From the NCBI GenBank assembly GCA_965220265.1, contig CBDCPM010000004.1, positions 434,001 through 498,000 of the forward strand: a stretch of DNA of 64,000 nucleotides, read 5' to 3'. Source of the stretch: Bin87 sp965220265. GTDB taxonomy: Bacteria; Chloroflexota; Dehalococcoidia; Lucifugimonadales; UBA3495. Below are positions 36,269 through 47,300 of the stretch, piece after piece (the stretch's first letter is position 1; every line of letters begins with the position of its first letter). Both the position numbers and the translations under genes were made by a program. The notes under the pieces were generated by a model. That model was not told the origin of the DNA, did not search any database, and worked only from the letters and a program-made list of their open reading frames with translations.

Positions 36269-37078
36269 GTAGTGTTGACATTTGGACTGCGGTACAATTG
36301 CCCCATGGCGAGTATAACCATACCTTCAGACCAATGGGCGAAGATTTTGCAATTCCTGCGGGATTGCCCTGACGTGTACGTTGGCGACGCGGCGGAATGC
36401 CAGCGGTTTGTCGAGGGCGTGCTGTGGATGGATCGCTCCGGAGCGCCGTGGCGACTGCTGCCGGCCGAGTATGGCAACTGGAACACCATCTACAAACGGT
36501 TCGCCCGGTGGTGCGACCGTGGCGTCTGGGAGCGGTTGCACCAGCATTTCAGTACGGAACCGGACCTGGAATATCTGGTCATCGACAGTACGGTGGTCCG
36601 AGCGCACCAGTGCGCTGGGGGAGCCCCCGCAAAAAGGGGGGCAATCAGCGCAAGCCCTGGGCCGCAGTCGCGGCGGGTTCAGCACGAAGGTTCCCGGGAG
36701 CGTGGACGCTCTGGGCAACCCCCTGCGGTTCACGTTGACGCCGGGACAGCAGCATGACATCACCCAGGCGGAAACCCTGCTCACCGGCTACCGGAGCGAG
36801 TACGTAATCGCGGACAAAGGATATGACGCGCAGGACTTCGTCGACCATTTGGCAGAAGAGGGCATGGTGGCAGTGATCCCCCCACGGTCCAACCGCAAAG
36901 CGCCACGGGATTACGATAGACCCTTATACCGAGAACGCCACGTGGTAGAGTGTTTCATCGGCAAGATCAAGCACTACCGCCGGGTATTTTCCAGGTTTGA
37001 CAAATTGGCCAGCCGATACCTTGGCTTTCTGCAATTCGCTGCCGCCCTCATCTGGCTACGATGAAATGTCAACACTGC
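36269..37078 (+). mobile_element. IS5-family (ISL2/IS1031-like) element, 810 bp
   Basis: Inverted ends GTAGTGTTGACATTT and complement GCAGTGTTGACATTT, with a perfect CTAG duplication (36265-36268 and 37079-37082). It sits in the promoter region of the DUF3500 gene. IS630 copy 2 begins in its right flank. Confidence 0.9.
36305..37064 (+). CDS. IS5-family transposase, two frames
   Basis: Frame one starts MASITIPSDQWAKILQFLRD and includes GVLWMDRSGAPWRLLPAEYG and LEYLVIDSTVVRAHQ (first Asp). Frame two from about 36620 carries GGFSTKVPGSVDALGNPL, VIADKGYDAQDFVDHL (second Asp) and RERHVVECFIGKIKHYRRVF (Glu). The switch is at the CAAAAAGGGGGG run (36629-36641). Confidence 0.85.
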
Positions 37079-37163
37079 CTAGTACCGTTGCCAGGTAGAT
37101 TTGTAAGAATATAAGAAAGCAGCCATACTTAGGCATGATCTTTGTGTGAGGAAGTGCCCAGCC

Positions 37164-38342
37164 ATGGCTGCCATCAAGTATAAAGTAGAGTTGACCGAGG
37201 CCGAACGCTCCCGTCTCAATGAGGTGTCCCAGCGAGGCAAGGCGTCAGTGCGCACCGTGAAGCGGGCGCTGTCGCTGCTCAAGGCTGACCAGGGGCTTCG
37301 GGACCGTGAGATAGCCGATGTGCTGTTGGTCAACGCGGCCACGGTCGCCAGAGCGCGGGAGCGGTACGTGGAGGAAGGACTTGAGGCCGCCATCAATGAC
37401 CGACCGCGGCCGGGCCAGGAGCGCAAGCTGGACGGCAAGCAGGAAGCGCACCTGATCGCCATTGCGTGCAGCGCCGCGCCCGAAGGGCACACGCACTGGA
37501 CACTCCAGTTGTTGGCCGACCAGGTAGGTGGTGGAGTTGGAGTTTGCCGATAGCATCTCCCTGGAGACGGTGCGCCAGATGCTCAAAAAAACGCACTCAA
37601 GCCGTGGCAGAAGCAGGAGTGGTGTATCCCCAAGGTGAGCGGGGAGTTCGTGGCGCGGATGGAGGACGTGCTGGACCTGTACCAACAGGCGTACCATCCG
37701 GAGCGTCCGGTAGGGTGTTTCGACGAGACCTCCCGGCAGACGAGACCTCCCGGCAGACGAGACCTCCCGGCAATTGACTGGGGAGGTGCGTCCGCCCCTG
37801 GAGGCTGCCCCGGGACGGGTGGCACGCTATGACACCGAGTACCAGCGCAACGGGACACGGAACCTGTTCATGATCTGTGAGCCGAGGGGTGGCTGGAGAC
37901 CTGTGGAGGTGACCGAGCGCCGCACTGCCGTAGACTTCGCGCACCAGATGCGGTGGCTGGTGGAGGAAGCATACCCTGATGCCGAGGTGGTCCGGCTGGT
38001 ACTGGACAACCTCAACACCCACAAACTCGGCGCGCTCTACGCAGCATTTGAGCCCGGCGAAGCTCGACGCATCGCCCAACGCCTCGAGTTTCATTACACT
38101 CCCACGCACGGCAGCTGGCTGAATCCTGTCCTGAGCTTGCCGAAGGGATGGCTGAGATCGAGTTGAGCGTCTTCAGCAGGGGATGTCTGAACCGCCGTAT
38201 CAGCGATGAGGCGGAGCTGCGGCGAGAGGTTGCGGCGCTCGAACGCGAGTGCAACGCAGCAAAATCAGCCATAGACTGGCGGTTTACCACCCAAGATGCT
38301 CGCCGTAAGCTCCAATATATCTATCCGACAAGATCAGATTGA
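37164..38342 (+). pseudogene. IS630-family transposase with several small insertions
   Basis: The N-terminus (MAAIKYKVELTEAERSRLNE) and helix-turn-helix are intact. The gene is then disturbed by a 4-bp AGGT duplication at about 37525 and by a 17-bp unit present three times (37722-37772). A palindromic repeat of about 23 bp (TCCTGAGCTTGCCGAAGG) is inserted at about 38127. Catalytic blocks remain readable in other frames: CFDETSRQ, VRLVLDNLNTHKLGALYAAF and MAEIELSVFSRGCLNRRISD. Confidence 0.85.
37722..37772. repeat. 17-bp unit in three tandem copies
   Basis: GACGAGACCTCCCGGCA occurs three times without spacing (37722, 37739, 37756). Comparison with IS630 copy 1 shows that one copy is native (DETSRQ). 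Confidence 0.9.
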
Positions 38343-38352
38343 AACAGTACTA

Positions 38353-38717
38353 GGGTGTCTGACCTGTCACGCCCAGCGTGAGGGGAGCATTCCACTTGGT
38401 GTTCGACCCGCCGGCAAGAAGAGCGGAGACGGCGGCGCGGAGTTCCGCGGTTTCGGAACGTTGTCATCCGGGACGCATGCGTCAGTGGCCCAGCCCTTCG
38501 ACTTGGCTTCTGTACAGAAGCCTATGAAACCGGACGCAAAGTGGACACAAAAATGACCGAAGCGCGGATGCCGTCTTACCCCCGACTCCAGTCCTGCTGG
38601 CGGCGGCGACCGCACTCATTACTCTTGTTTCTGCCGCGCCGGGCCACGCGCAGAGCACCGAGCGGCAGCAGTTCGGCAGCGCGGTTCAGTAGATACACAA
38701 TTGTTGAGGTTGGTTCC
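38353..38717. other. Region without a clear gene; possible signal-peptide fragment
   Basis: In one forward frame around 38585-38690 the sequence reads LLAAATALITLVSAAPGHAQ followed by STERQQFGSAVQ and a stop. This looks like a signal peptide with an AxA site, but it has no start codon. It may be a scrap of a lost exported protein. Nothing else is recognisable. Confidence 0.35.
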
Positions 38718-41700
38718 ATGAAACAGCGCAGTCTGATACACCGCGCCGGCGCGCCGGCATTGTGGTTGAGCATCGTGGCGGCGGCAATGACCCTGCTGTT
38801 CCTGTGGGGCGGCGGCGCAGGGGCCGGCCTACGACTACACCTACGTGCTCTTCGAGGGCGGCAACGTGGGCCAGGTGAACGGCGGCTCGGCCACGGGGGC
38901 GATCGAGACCGCTGGGGACACGGACTGGTTCTCTGTCATCCTGTCGGCGGGCGGGTCCTACCGGATTGACCTGAGGTGGGCCTCGACGTCGGACGGGACG
39001 CTGGTGAACCCATATCTGCATGGGGTGTACTCGTACGCGGAGGAGTTGCCGGACACCCGCCGCAACGGCGGGGGGAGGGTCTGAACAGCCAGGTCCAGCG
39101 GCGGGCGGAGGAGTCGACGCAGTACTTCATCGTGGCTGGCGGGGCGACTGCGGGCACGGGGAGTTACACGCTGACGGTGACGGGGGTCGAGCATATCGCT
39201 GCCGCGCAGACCGCGGACGACCACCGCGCCGACACCGGGACCGGCGGCGCCGTGGAGGTTGGCGGCTCGGCCACGGGGGCGATCGAGACGGCGGGCGATC
39301 AGGACTGGTTCGGGGTCACGCTGTCGGCGGACACGGTCTACCTGATTGACCTCGAGGGAGCCGATACGAATCAGGGCACGTTGCATAATCCGCGTCTGCT
39401 GGGCGTTTATGATATTGAGGGAAAGCCGCTCGCCGGCACCGGCGACGACAACAGCGCCGAGGGTCGCAACAGCCGGGTGGCGCTGCAGTCACATGGGAGC
39501 GGGACCCACTACATCGCGCTGGGCGCGCAGCAGGCGTCGCACACGTCGCAGGTTAGGACGTACCGGCTGTCGGTGCGGAGTCTGACGCTGATTGCGGACC
39601 TGAACGGGGCGACGCTCGCGGGCGTGGTTGGCGTAGCGGGGGCCAATGCTGACCTGGAGGACACGTCGGCGTCGGGAGAGATTGCCAGCGGTGACGACGT
39701 GCATTGGTTTGCCGTGGAACTGGCAGCGGACGTGCTGTATCAGATCCTGGTCGAGGGCCGGAGTTCGGATGGGGGAACGCTGTCGGATCCGTTACTGGTG
39801 GGCATCTGCGACGCCGACGGCGACCGGATCGACGGCACGAGAGATGACGACGGCGGACGGGGAACCAACAGTCGCCTGGAATTTCGTCCCACGGCGGCGG
39901 GCCGCTACTACATCGCGGTGCAGGGCCGGGGCGAGGTGCCGACGGGCACGTACCGGGTGTCAGCGCTCGATGTGTCAACGGGCGATGATTACGGCGCCGA
40001 CCGGGAGCGGTCCGGCACGGTCGAGGTGGCGGGGTCATGGTCGCTGTGGCGCGGGGCGAGATCGGCTACCGCGCCGACGTGGACTGGTTCGCGGTGGAGA
40101 TGGATGCCGGTGAGCATTACCGCATCCATCTCGACGGAGAGGGAGCGTACTGGGCCAATGGTGAAACGCTGGCCAACCCGCGCATCGCCGGCGTGTACGA
40201 CGCGGATGGGGAGCTGCTGCCGGCGAGCGCGGACGGCGACTCGGGCAATGGCCAGAACAGCCGGTTGGGGTTTATGCCGGACGGCAGCGGAACCCACTAC
40301 ATCGCGGCCGCGGGAGCGGGCGGCGCGGTGGGAACGTACCGTCTGATGGTGGTCAGGACCGGCATGACCGACGATTACGGCGCAGATACGGAAACGACCG
40401 GGGCGGTGGTCCCCGGCGGCAAGATAGAGCGCCCGCGCCACGGAATCATCGAACGCCCCGGGGACCGCGACTGGTTCGCGGTTGAGCTCCGGGCCGGTCG
40501 CCTCTACACCATTGAGGTCCGCTCCCGGCGGGACGAACCGTAACTGTTCACGTTTGAGGGGCCTCAGGCGTTCTGCGACGGACAATTTGTGCTGGAGTGA
40601 CCTCACGGAACAGGCAAAAATCGCTTCGGATCCCATCAAGTCTGAACAGTTACGACGAACCGAGCGTCGCGGGGCCACTGACGGATCCGTACCTGGACGG
40701 CGTGTACCACGGCGAGACCGGCGAACGGGTGAGCCGCACCCGCAATGATAACGGCGGTGAGGGGTCGGACAGTCGGGTCCAGTTCCGTCCTGATAGGGGC
40801 GGCACATACTACATCGCGGCCGAGGCCGTGGGCGATGCCATCGGCTCCTACTTGGTGATGACCGATGCGGTGCTCTTCGCCGACGACTGTGGCGACGACC
40901 CGGACAATGCCTGCGCAATCGGGGTCGGCGGCGGCCGCGACGCCTGGCTGGAGCATGACCGCGACGTGGACTGGTTCGCGGTGCAGCTGACGGCTGGCCG
41001 CATCTACCGGTTCAGCATTGAATCACGGGACCGCGGCAATCCGCTGACTCACGTCCGGCATTATTCCTTTGGCACGAGAGCGTACTTTGGCGGACGCGTG
41101 CGGGGTGTGTACGGGCCGGACGGCGAACGGCTGGAAGAAGGCGGGTACTACCGGGCGGAAGAGTTCACTCCGCTGGTGTCCGGTAATTATCACTTCGCTG
41201 CTACGGGCGTTTTTGGTTTCCGGTGGCGGTGGACGGGTTCCGGTACTCAACTGCTAATGGAGCTGGGCGACTACCGGGCTTCTGTCCAGGACGTGACAAA
41301 TCGGGTAACGACCCTGGCGACGGGCTGGCGGACGCCCTCGAACTCGCCATGGGCGGTACGCGGTTGGGATACATCGACCACTTTGGTGACCGGGATCGTT
41401 TCCGGGTGGAATTGCAAACTGGCCACACGTACATTATAGAACAGCGCAGCCTCGAGAACCTGGAATATCCCTACATCCGGGGCGTCTATTATGCGAGCGG
41501 GGTTCGGATCTCGGGCAACGCCGACGACAGCGGATCGTACAAGTCCTTGGGTGGCCTGGTTCAGTTCACCGCGCCAGAAGACGGCACCCATTACGTCTCC
41601 GTCAGTCACGGCGGTGACAAGTGGTGGTTGCCGTGCGTGTGTGATTTGGGAAGCTATCAAATGGCAATCTACGATGTCACTCATATCGACGACTACAGCG

Positions 41701-43053
41701 CCGACACCGCAACCGAGGGCACGCTGCGGATGGGCCAGTGGAAGCAGGGCAAGGTGGAAAAGGCGCACGACAAAGACTGGTATGCGGTCGATCTGACGAC
41801 TGGCACGCGCTATCGCATCCTGGTCCAGGATCGGTGTTCGGTGCCGTGGCAGCGAAGCTGCGATGATCGCGGCACGCTTTGGTACCCCTCGCTGCACGGC
41901 ATTCATGATTCCGACGGGACTATGATCCCCAACAGTGGCGCGGGCAGCGGAAGTGGACTGGAGGAGACCGCGCTAAAGGCGTTCACCACATCGAGCGACG
42001 GTCGCTATTACGTCAGCGGCGGCGGTACCGGCACCTATCGCGCGAAGATTGAAAACCTGGGCGCGCGCGACCAGACAGCCGATGTCAACATCAATGGGCA
42101 CGTCGTTGTCGGCGGCTATGTTCAGGGGCAGATCGACTTCCCGGGCGACCGCGACTGGTTCGCCGTTGACCTGCAGGCCGGACACACCTACGAGATTGAC
42201 ATGCGCGGCGGGGAAGGCGGGTACTCCGACAGCCAGGGGAACTTGATCTGGGCGCAGTTGCAGGGCATCTACGACGCGGCTGGCGAGCGGGTTCCCAATA
42301 CGGGCGGGAACATAGGCCAAAACCCCGAACCTTCCACCATTGTTTTCACGCCGCAAACGGGCGGACGCTTCTATATTTCGGCTCAGGGGCGTTATCCTCC
42401 TTGGGACCTGGGCACCTACACGCTCTACATCACTGATCGGGACGGTCCCGACGACTACCGCTCCGACACGCAGACCGAGGGGAAGGTGGCGGTGTGCGGC
42501 TGGATCAAGGGCAAAATTGAGCGGGAGGAAGATCAGGACTGGTTTGCCGTAGATCTGGATGAGGGAAGCACCTACCGGATCGACCTGGAAAGGGAGGACG
42601 GACCCGCCGGCGTGAGAGATCCACTGTTGCATGGGATTTACGACTCGGAAAGTAAACTCATTAGCGGCACCACGAATGACAATAAACTCGATATCTCCGA
42701 AGCGCAGTGGCTTTCGGGCCATGCCAATACGGACAGTCGGGTATTCTTCACGCCGGAGAAGGACGGCCGTTACTACACCGCCGCCGGGCATGCTGGTTGG
42801 CAGGAACATCTGGGTCTCTATACGCTGAGCGTCACCCCCACGGGAAGTTGCCGTGACGACTCGGGCCCCGACTTCGGCGCCGCTACGGCCACCCGCGCGC
42901 TGGCGGATTGAGGTTCAGCCCAACGTCAACGGCGACGTGAGTATCGTCCTGCCGGCGACCACCGACTGCGCTGACACCCGAGCCATCTGCGCGGAGGACG
43001 GCAGGAAGTTGTCCCACTGTCTGGAGCTGACAGTTTCGAGGCCTGGCCAGTAA
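38718..43053 (+). pseudogene. Large exported protein with ten PPC-like repeats, decayed
   Basis: It starts MKQRSLIHRAGAPALWLSIV with a signal peptide. Ten repeats of about 120-130 residues follow, each with a core such as IETAGDQDWFGVTLSADTVY, a GVYD-type strand, a G.NSR block and a GTYRLSV end. The D-W-F cores lie near 38.91, 39.30, 39.70, 40.08, 40.46, 40.97, 41.39, 41.77, 42.15 and 42.53 kb. They resemble bacterial pre-peptidase C-terminal (PPC) beta-sandwich domains of surface proteins. The frame changes near 38.83, 39.07, 40.04, 41.34 and 42.89 kb, and a MITE sits at 40540. The end (RIEVQPNVNGDVSIVLPATT to 43053) resembles C-termini of other exported proteins of this group. Confidence 0.75.
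40540..40653. mobile_element. MITE copy C (114 bp), inside the PPC-repeat gene
   Basis: It begins GTAACTGTTCACGTTTGA and ends AGTCTGAACAGTTAC; the termini match copies A and B but the middle differs, with the same total length. A perfect 8-bp duplication GACGAACC flanks it (40532-40539, 40654-40661). Removing MITE and one duplicate restores the reading frame across the site (RSRRDEPSVAGPLTDPYLDG). Confidence 0.9.
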
Positions 43054-43085
43054 CTCCGGCCGTTCGTCGCAGCAGCCATCGCCAA

Positions 43086-43115
43086 GGGGCGGTTCGCAAG
43101 GACCGCCCCATTTTC
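43086..43115 (+). terminator. Rho-independent terminator after the PPC-repeat gene
   Basis: Perfect 8-bp stem GGGGCGGT / ACCGCCCC (43086-43093 and 43102-43109) followed by ATTTTC. Confidence 0.7.
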
Positions 43116-43510
43116 ACCGGTGAGCCAACCAGGAGAAGGCAGCAGCAGAACGAGCTGCCGACCACGCTACCCAGGCCGGACTCGCCACAGGTATAATCGG
43201 CGTCACCGTCCCACCAAAGCCGCCACCCCCCATCACCAACCGGAGGTCCAGCATGACCACTGCCAAGCCCAGCATCCCCACAACGCAGAAACCAAAGCAG
43301 GGGGCCCGCTTCCGCCTGCCGGAGCCCCCGAAGCGCGAGCCCGACGAGATGACCAGCTACGACCACCTGCACAAGCACGGCATTCCAAGGTACCTGGCCG
43401 TCCACTTCGGGAACCCCGACACTACATTGGTGGAGGCGGACCGGTGGATTGTTCCCAGTCCCGAGTACAACAAGTCTCGAGCGCGCCGTCCTGACCTGCT
43501 GATCGCCTTA

Positions 43511-44372
43511 GAACCTGTCTACGATCTCTGAAATAGGTTAAGTTGAGACTATTATCAGGGGAGGGGTAATCATGTCTCATTCCTATCCCAGCGACATCAG
43601 CCGGAAGCAATTCGCCCGGATTCTGCCGACGTTGGAGTCGGCTCGCCGCCGGACCAAGCCCCGCACCGTGGACTTGTATGACGTTTTCTGCGGCGTGCTG
43701 TACCTCTTGAAAAGCGGGTGCCAGTGGCGAATGCTGCCGGCAGACTTCCCCAATTGGCGCACTTGCTACCAGTATTTCCGGCAATGGAGCGAGCAGCCTG
43801 GCCCGGCGAAAGAATCCATTCTGGAGCAAGTCCTAAAAAAAATCGGTTGGCGCGGTCCGGCAAAGCAATGGACGGAAAGAGCAGACCAGCTTCTGCATCG
43901 TGGACTCCCAGAGCGTCAAGAACACGGACAGTGCCGATAGCAAGGGCTATGACGCGGGCAAGAAGGTGTCCGGAATCAAGCGTCACATCGCGGTGGACAC
44001 GCAAGGATTGCCCCATGCGATACATGTGACTACCGCCAATGTTACCGACCGGGCTGGGGCTTTGGCGATGTTTGACGAAAACCGGGCCGACCTCAGCCAG
44101 GTCCAGAAGGTGCTGGTGGACGGGGGTTACACCGGGAAGCCCTTTGCCGCTGCGGTGCAAAGCCTGTTGGGAGCCGCAGTGGAAGTCGTGAAACGCCACG
44201 AACTGCACACCTTCGTGGTGCTGCCAAAGCGATGGGTGGTGGAGCGATCTTTCGCCTGGCTGGAAAAGTGCCGCCGACTCTGGAAGAACTGTGAAAGGAA
44301 GCTCAATACCAGCCTGCAAATGGCGGTGCTTGCCTTCATGGTGCTAATCCTCAAAAGATCGTAGACAGGCTC
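43511..44372 (+). mobile_element. IS5-family element (862 bp) in the Uma2 gene
   Basis: Ends GAACCTGTCTACGATC and complement GAGCCTGTCTACGATC. The flanks are TTA on the left and TCA on the right, a near match to a TNA duplication. A close relative, inverted, is at 5049-5908. Confidence 0.85.
43572..44364 (+). CDS. IS5-family transposase, two frames
   Basis: Frame one starts MSHSYPSDISRKQFARILPT; frame two carries MDSQSVKNTDSADSKGYDAG, VLVDGGYTGKPFAAAVQSLL and RWVVERSFAWLEKCRRLWKN. The change is at an A8 run (43832-43841, cctaaaaaaaatcg). It is slightly diverged from the copy at 5057-5868. Confidence 0.85.
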
Positions 44373-44958
44373 TCAGAGGTGGACCCGGTGGCCTATGAGG
44401 CCAGCACGGGTACATCGTGTCGGAGCAGGGAAAGCCGCCGGACTTTGTGCTGGAGGTGGCGTCGGAGAGCACGGCGGAGGCAGACGTGGGCGCAAAGCGG
44501 GACTACTATGCGGAGTTGGGCATACCGGAGTACTGGCGGTTTGACGAGACGGGGGAGTTCCACGGGACACGGTTGGCGGGAGACCGTCTGGTGGACGGGC
44601 AGTACCAGGCCATGGTGATTGAGGAGTTGCCGGGCGGCGTACTGCAGGGTTACAGCGCGGTGCTGAACCTGCACCCGCGGTGGGAGAACGGCCAGCTCAT
44701 TTGGCACGACCCGGCCACGGGACAGCCCATCCTGACCTACGAGGACCAGCGCGACCGGGCCGACAATTCCCAAGCCCGGGCCGATGCGGAACGGCAGGCC
44801 CATCTGGCCGCGGAGGCGCGCAACCGGGAGCTGGAGGCGGAGTTGAACCGGCTGCGCAACCGCTGAGACAATGCGATCCCGCCGCACGTCCAGCAACACT
44901 GGACAGCGCGCATCGGTCTGGGTGAGCAATATGTCGCCATCGATCGGGGGATTTGGGA

Positions 44959-46752
44959 TTAGGAAGTGTCCCGACCACTACGATTATGGGCGAGATCTTC
45001 CAGGCCGAACAGGCCGAACAGTTCGTCGGCTGATAGCGACTTCCCGAGATCGATGCTTACATCGTCCACCAGTTCGTCAAATAGCTCCTGCTTTCTCTCC
45101 AATATTCGGTCAATTCGCTCCTCTATCGTGTCAATACAGGAATACTTGAACACATGGACTGGCATCGACTGCCCGTAACGATGGCTGCGGTCCTCGGCCT
45201 GGCGTTCCACTGCTGGATTCCACCAACGGTCAACGTGAAACACATAGGAGGCTTCCTGAAGGTTAAGACCTACCCCGCCGGATCTCAGTGAAACAATAAG
45301 CACTTTGTGCCGGTTGTCGTTTCGAAAACGGCGTATGACCTCTCCTCTTTCTTCTGGTGTAAGGTCGCCCGTGAATGTCAAAGGGTCGAACGCGCGCAAT
45401 ATACCCGCCATCGCGTCGACTCCGAACCCGTTGCTGACGTACTGAGAAAAAACTATGGCTTTGTAGCCCTGTACAGACAAGGGTTCGACTCTCCGTCGAA
45501 TATCTTCAAACTTGCTGGACTCTCCGGTTTCCGGTTCGGCGTTGCAGATTTGTTTGAGCCTCTGGATCAACTCCAACACGTGCTGCACCCGTACATCCGC
45601 CCCTAACTGCCGCAGATATACTATGCCCTCTCGTTCTGCGCGATCATAGCTGCGCCGCTGGTTAGTCAGCAGTTCGATAGCCAGCTTGGTGGTCAGTTTG
45701 GGGGGAAGCTCCGTGAGCACTTCAGCCTTCTTCCGCCTCATTTGCAATTCACGGTGTCGCTCTCGTAGCTTGAGACCAGGGGAGTAGTGGTCTTTAGAAA
45801 CTAGATCCCCGTGGTCCACGAACTCTACGATAGACGCCAACTCTTCTTCGCTGTTTTCAAGAGGCGTACCCGTCAGCGCCCACGAACGGAGACGCCGCAG
45901 TCCTTTCGCAGCCGCGCTGGTGGAGTTTCGGTTCTTGATGCGCTGGGCTTCGTCCGCAACCAAAACTCCCCAGGTCTTCTTGCGTACTGGAGACTGTAGA
46001 TTATCGGTGAAATCTGCCCTTAGCGTGTCGTAGCTGACTATCGCGACGTGGACATCGGTTATCCATTGCCATGCCCGATCGCTGTGCGTTCCCCGAATGA
46101 CCATCACTCTTAGTTCCGGTGCCCATTTGAGCAATTCCTGGCGCCATTGGTCCAAAACTGCCGCCGGAGCCACAACCAGTACGGTCTCTATAGCCCGCTG
46201 CACAATCAGAATTCGCAACGCCGCAGCCACTTGGATGGTCTTGCCCAACCCCATGTCGTCGGCCAAAAGCAATTTTTCGCTGCCGATTAACGTTCGAACC
46301 CCGTCAAGTTGGAACGGCATCAACTCACCTGCCCATGATAGGACCGAATGAGGACCGGGCAGCAACGACTCAATGGGCGGTGAGAGTACCAACCGTAACC
46401 GGGTTGCCAGGGAGGGTGTGGTGGGCGAACGTGTAGCTTGAGAATGACCAGCGTTGGAGGACGGCGAGCGGCTTTCCCGTCGGGAATCGCATGTCATTGG
46501 CGCTTCGTCGCTAGAAACCGGGACCAGAACAACCGAGGTCACTGACCATGGGACGGCCCCTGCCTCGGAGAAAATGGAATCCACGGATGTTGCTGAACCA
46601 ACACCGCAGGGCGTATTCCGCACACTCGGCCGCTGGTATGGAACTAGAGAAGCGGAGCGGGTCGGCTGCGGCCGGAGTTGACGCCGCAAGGGAATCCAAG
46701 CGCGCCGGTGTGAAGTCGTGGCGCTGGTCAGCCAGTTTGGCAATAACTTCAT
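44959..46752 (-). CDS. SNF2-family DEAD/DEAH helicase (gene 5 of the defence-like operon)
   Basis: A 597-residue SF2 helicase-like ATPase. Residues 1-135 are a low-complexity Ser/Pro/Arg-rich region. The ATPase core follows: LLLADDMGLGKTIQVAAALR (Walker A, Lys171), VLVVAPAAVLDQWRQELLKW, WGVLVADEAQRIKN (DEAQ box), RSWALTGTPLENSEEELASI, and the second RecA lobe with KAIVFSQYVSNGF, LIVSLRSGGVGLNLQEASYV and DRWWNPAVERQAEDRSHRYG. This is a short, core-only SNF2 enzyme of the type found in DISARM-like and related defence loci. It overlaps the upstream gene by 4 bases (ATGA), so it is the last gene of a five-gene operon. Confidence 0.93.
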   Translation of the reverse strand: MKLLPNWLTSATTSHRRAWIPLRRQLRPQPTRSASLVPYQRPSVRNTPCGVGSATSVDSIFSEAGAVPWSVTSVVLVPVSSDEAPMTCDSRRESRSPSSNAGHSQATRSPTTPSLATRLRLVLSPPIESLLPGPHSVLSWAGELMPFQLDGVRTLIGSEKLLLADDMGLGKTIQVAAALRILIVQRAIETVLVVAPAAVLDQWRQELLKWAPELRVMVIRGTHSDRAWQWITDVHVAIVSYDTLRADFTDNLQSPVRKKTWGVLVADEAQRIKNRNSTSAAAKGLRRLRSWALTGTPLENSEEELASIVEFVDHGDLVSKDHYSPGLKLRERHRELQMRRKKAEVLTELPPKLTTKLAIELLTNQRRSYDRAEREGIVYLRQLGADVRVQHVLELIQRLKQICNAEPETGESSKFEDIRRRVEPLSVQGYKAIVFSQYVSNGFGVDAMAGILRAFDPLTFTGDLTPEERGEVIRRFRNDNRHKVLIVSLRSGGVGLNLQEASYVFHVDRWWNPAVERQAEDRSHRYGQSMPVHVFKYSCIDTIEERIDRILERKQELFDELVDDVSIDLGKSLSADELFGLFGLEDLAHNRSGRDTS

Positions 46753-47288
46753 GAGTTGAAGGCCTCTTGAATCCCCAGCGCCGTACGCTCAAATGGTTCG
46801 ATCAATAATTGCCGCTGCTCAAGGAGTGCAACAGTACGGGCCGTCACTGAATCGGAAGGGGGCAAGCCGTTAATCCAATACAGGATTAGGGACTCGGATA
46901 CCGGTTGAGCTGCCTCCGATGGTGCCACGGCCACGGAGTCTTGAGACGCTATGCGGCATAGGGGAGTTCCGGGGCGTATGTTTTCGGAAAATACTGCTGG
47001 AGGCGTTTCCTCCGCCAGCGTTAAAACCACGTCGGTTTGGTTGCAGGATGATTCAAACAGAGCCTTGGTCAGTGCGGATATCGCCCGGCTTCGGGCATAT
47101 CCCGGCCGCCACAGTACGCCAGAGCGTACGTCGATCCTGGTGAAAGCGAACTCAATCGGTTCTCCGCGAGCGGACATGATGAACAAGGCGCCACGTATTC
47201 CTCCGCCGTCCGGTTCGTCTATGAAACGCAGAAAACCGGCTACGCCCGAAAGTTCGTCTTCATCCAAATCGCGGAACGGTATAGGCAA
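46749..47288 (-). CDS. Hypothetical protein (gene 4 of the defence-like operon)
   Basis: A 179-residue protein starting MPIPFRDLDEDELSGVAGFL. I do not recognise the family. It predicts an alpha/beta fold with strands GGGIRGALFIMSARGEPIEF and CNQTDVVLTLAEETPPAVFS and no membrane segment. It starts 12 bases after the ATPase gene and its stop overlaps the helicase start, so it is translated with them. By position it could be an adaptor between the ATPase and the SNF2 protein; this is inference. Confidence 0.7.
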   Translation of the reverse strand: MPIPFRDLDEDELSGVAGFLRFIDEPDGGGIRGALFIMSARGEPIEFAFTRIDVRSGVLWRPGYARSRAISALTKALFESSCNQTDVVLTLAEETPPAVFSENIRPGTPLCRIASQDSVAVAPSEAAQPVSESLILYWINGLPPSDSVTARTVALLEQRQLLIEPFERTALGIQEAFNS

Positions 47289-47300
47289 AGTAATCGCTCA

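Larger units (their letters stand above)
37080..38352 (+). mobile_element. IS630-family element copy 2, decayed
   Basis: TA-bordered ends TAGTACCGTTGCCAGGT (37080) and complement TAGTACTGTTTCAATCT (38352). It overlaps the right flank of the 810-bp IS5 element. It is related to copy 1 but carries several short insertions in its gene. Confidence 0.8.
43253..44866 (+). pseudogene. Uma2-family endonuclease gene, split by IS5 and frameshifted
   Basis: The 5' part (43253-43510) encodes MTTAKPSIPTTQKPKQGARF and DRWIVPSPEYNKSRARRPDL. The 3' part (from 44376) encodes EVDPVAYEAS and, after a one-base frameshift near 44407, KPPDFVLEVASESTAEADVG, KRDYYAELGIPEYWRFDETG and a C-terminal helix (DRADNSQARADAERQAHLAA). 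These are typical of Uma2 proteins, a PD-(D/E)XK nuclease fold; the D...EVAS...K catalytic set is present. GGAGG precedes the ATG. The IS at 43511-44372 interrupts it after LLIAL. Uma2 genes are greatly expanded in Chloroflexota and Cyanobacteria with unknown role. Confidence 0.85.
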
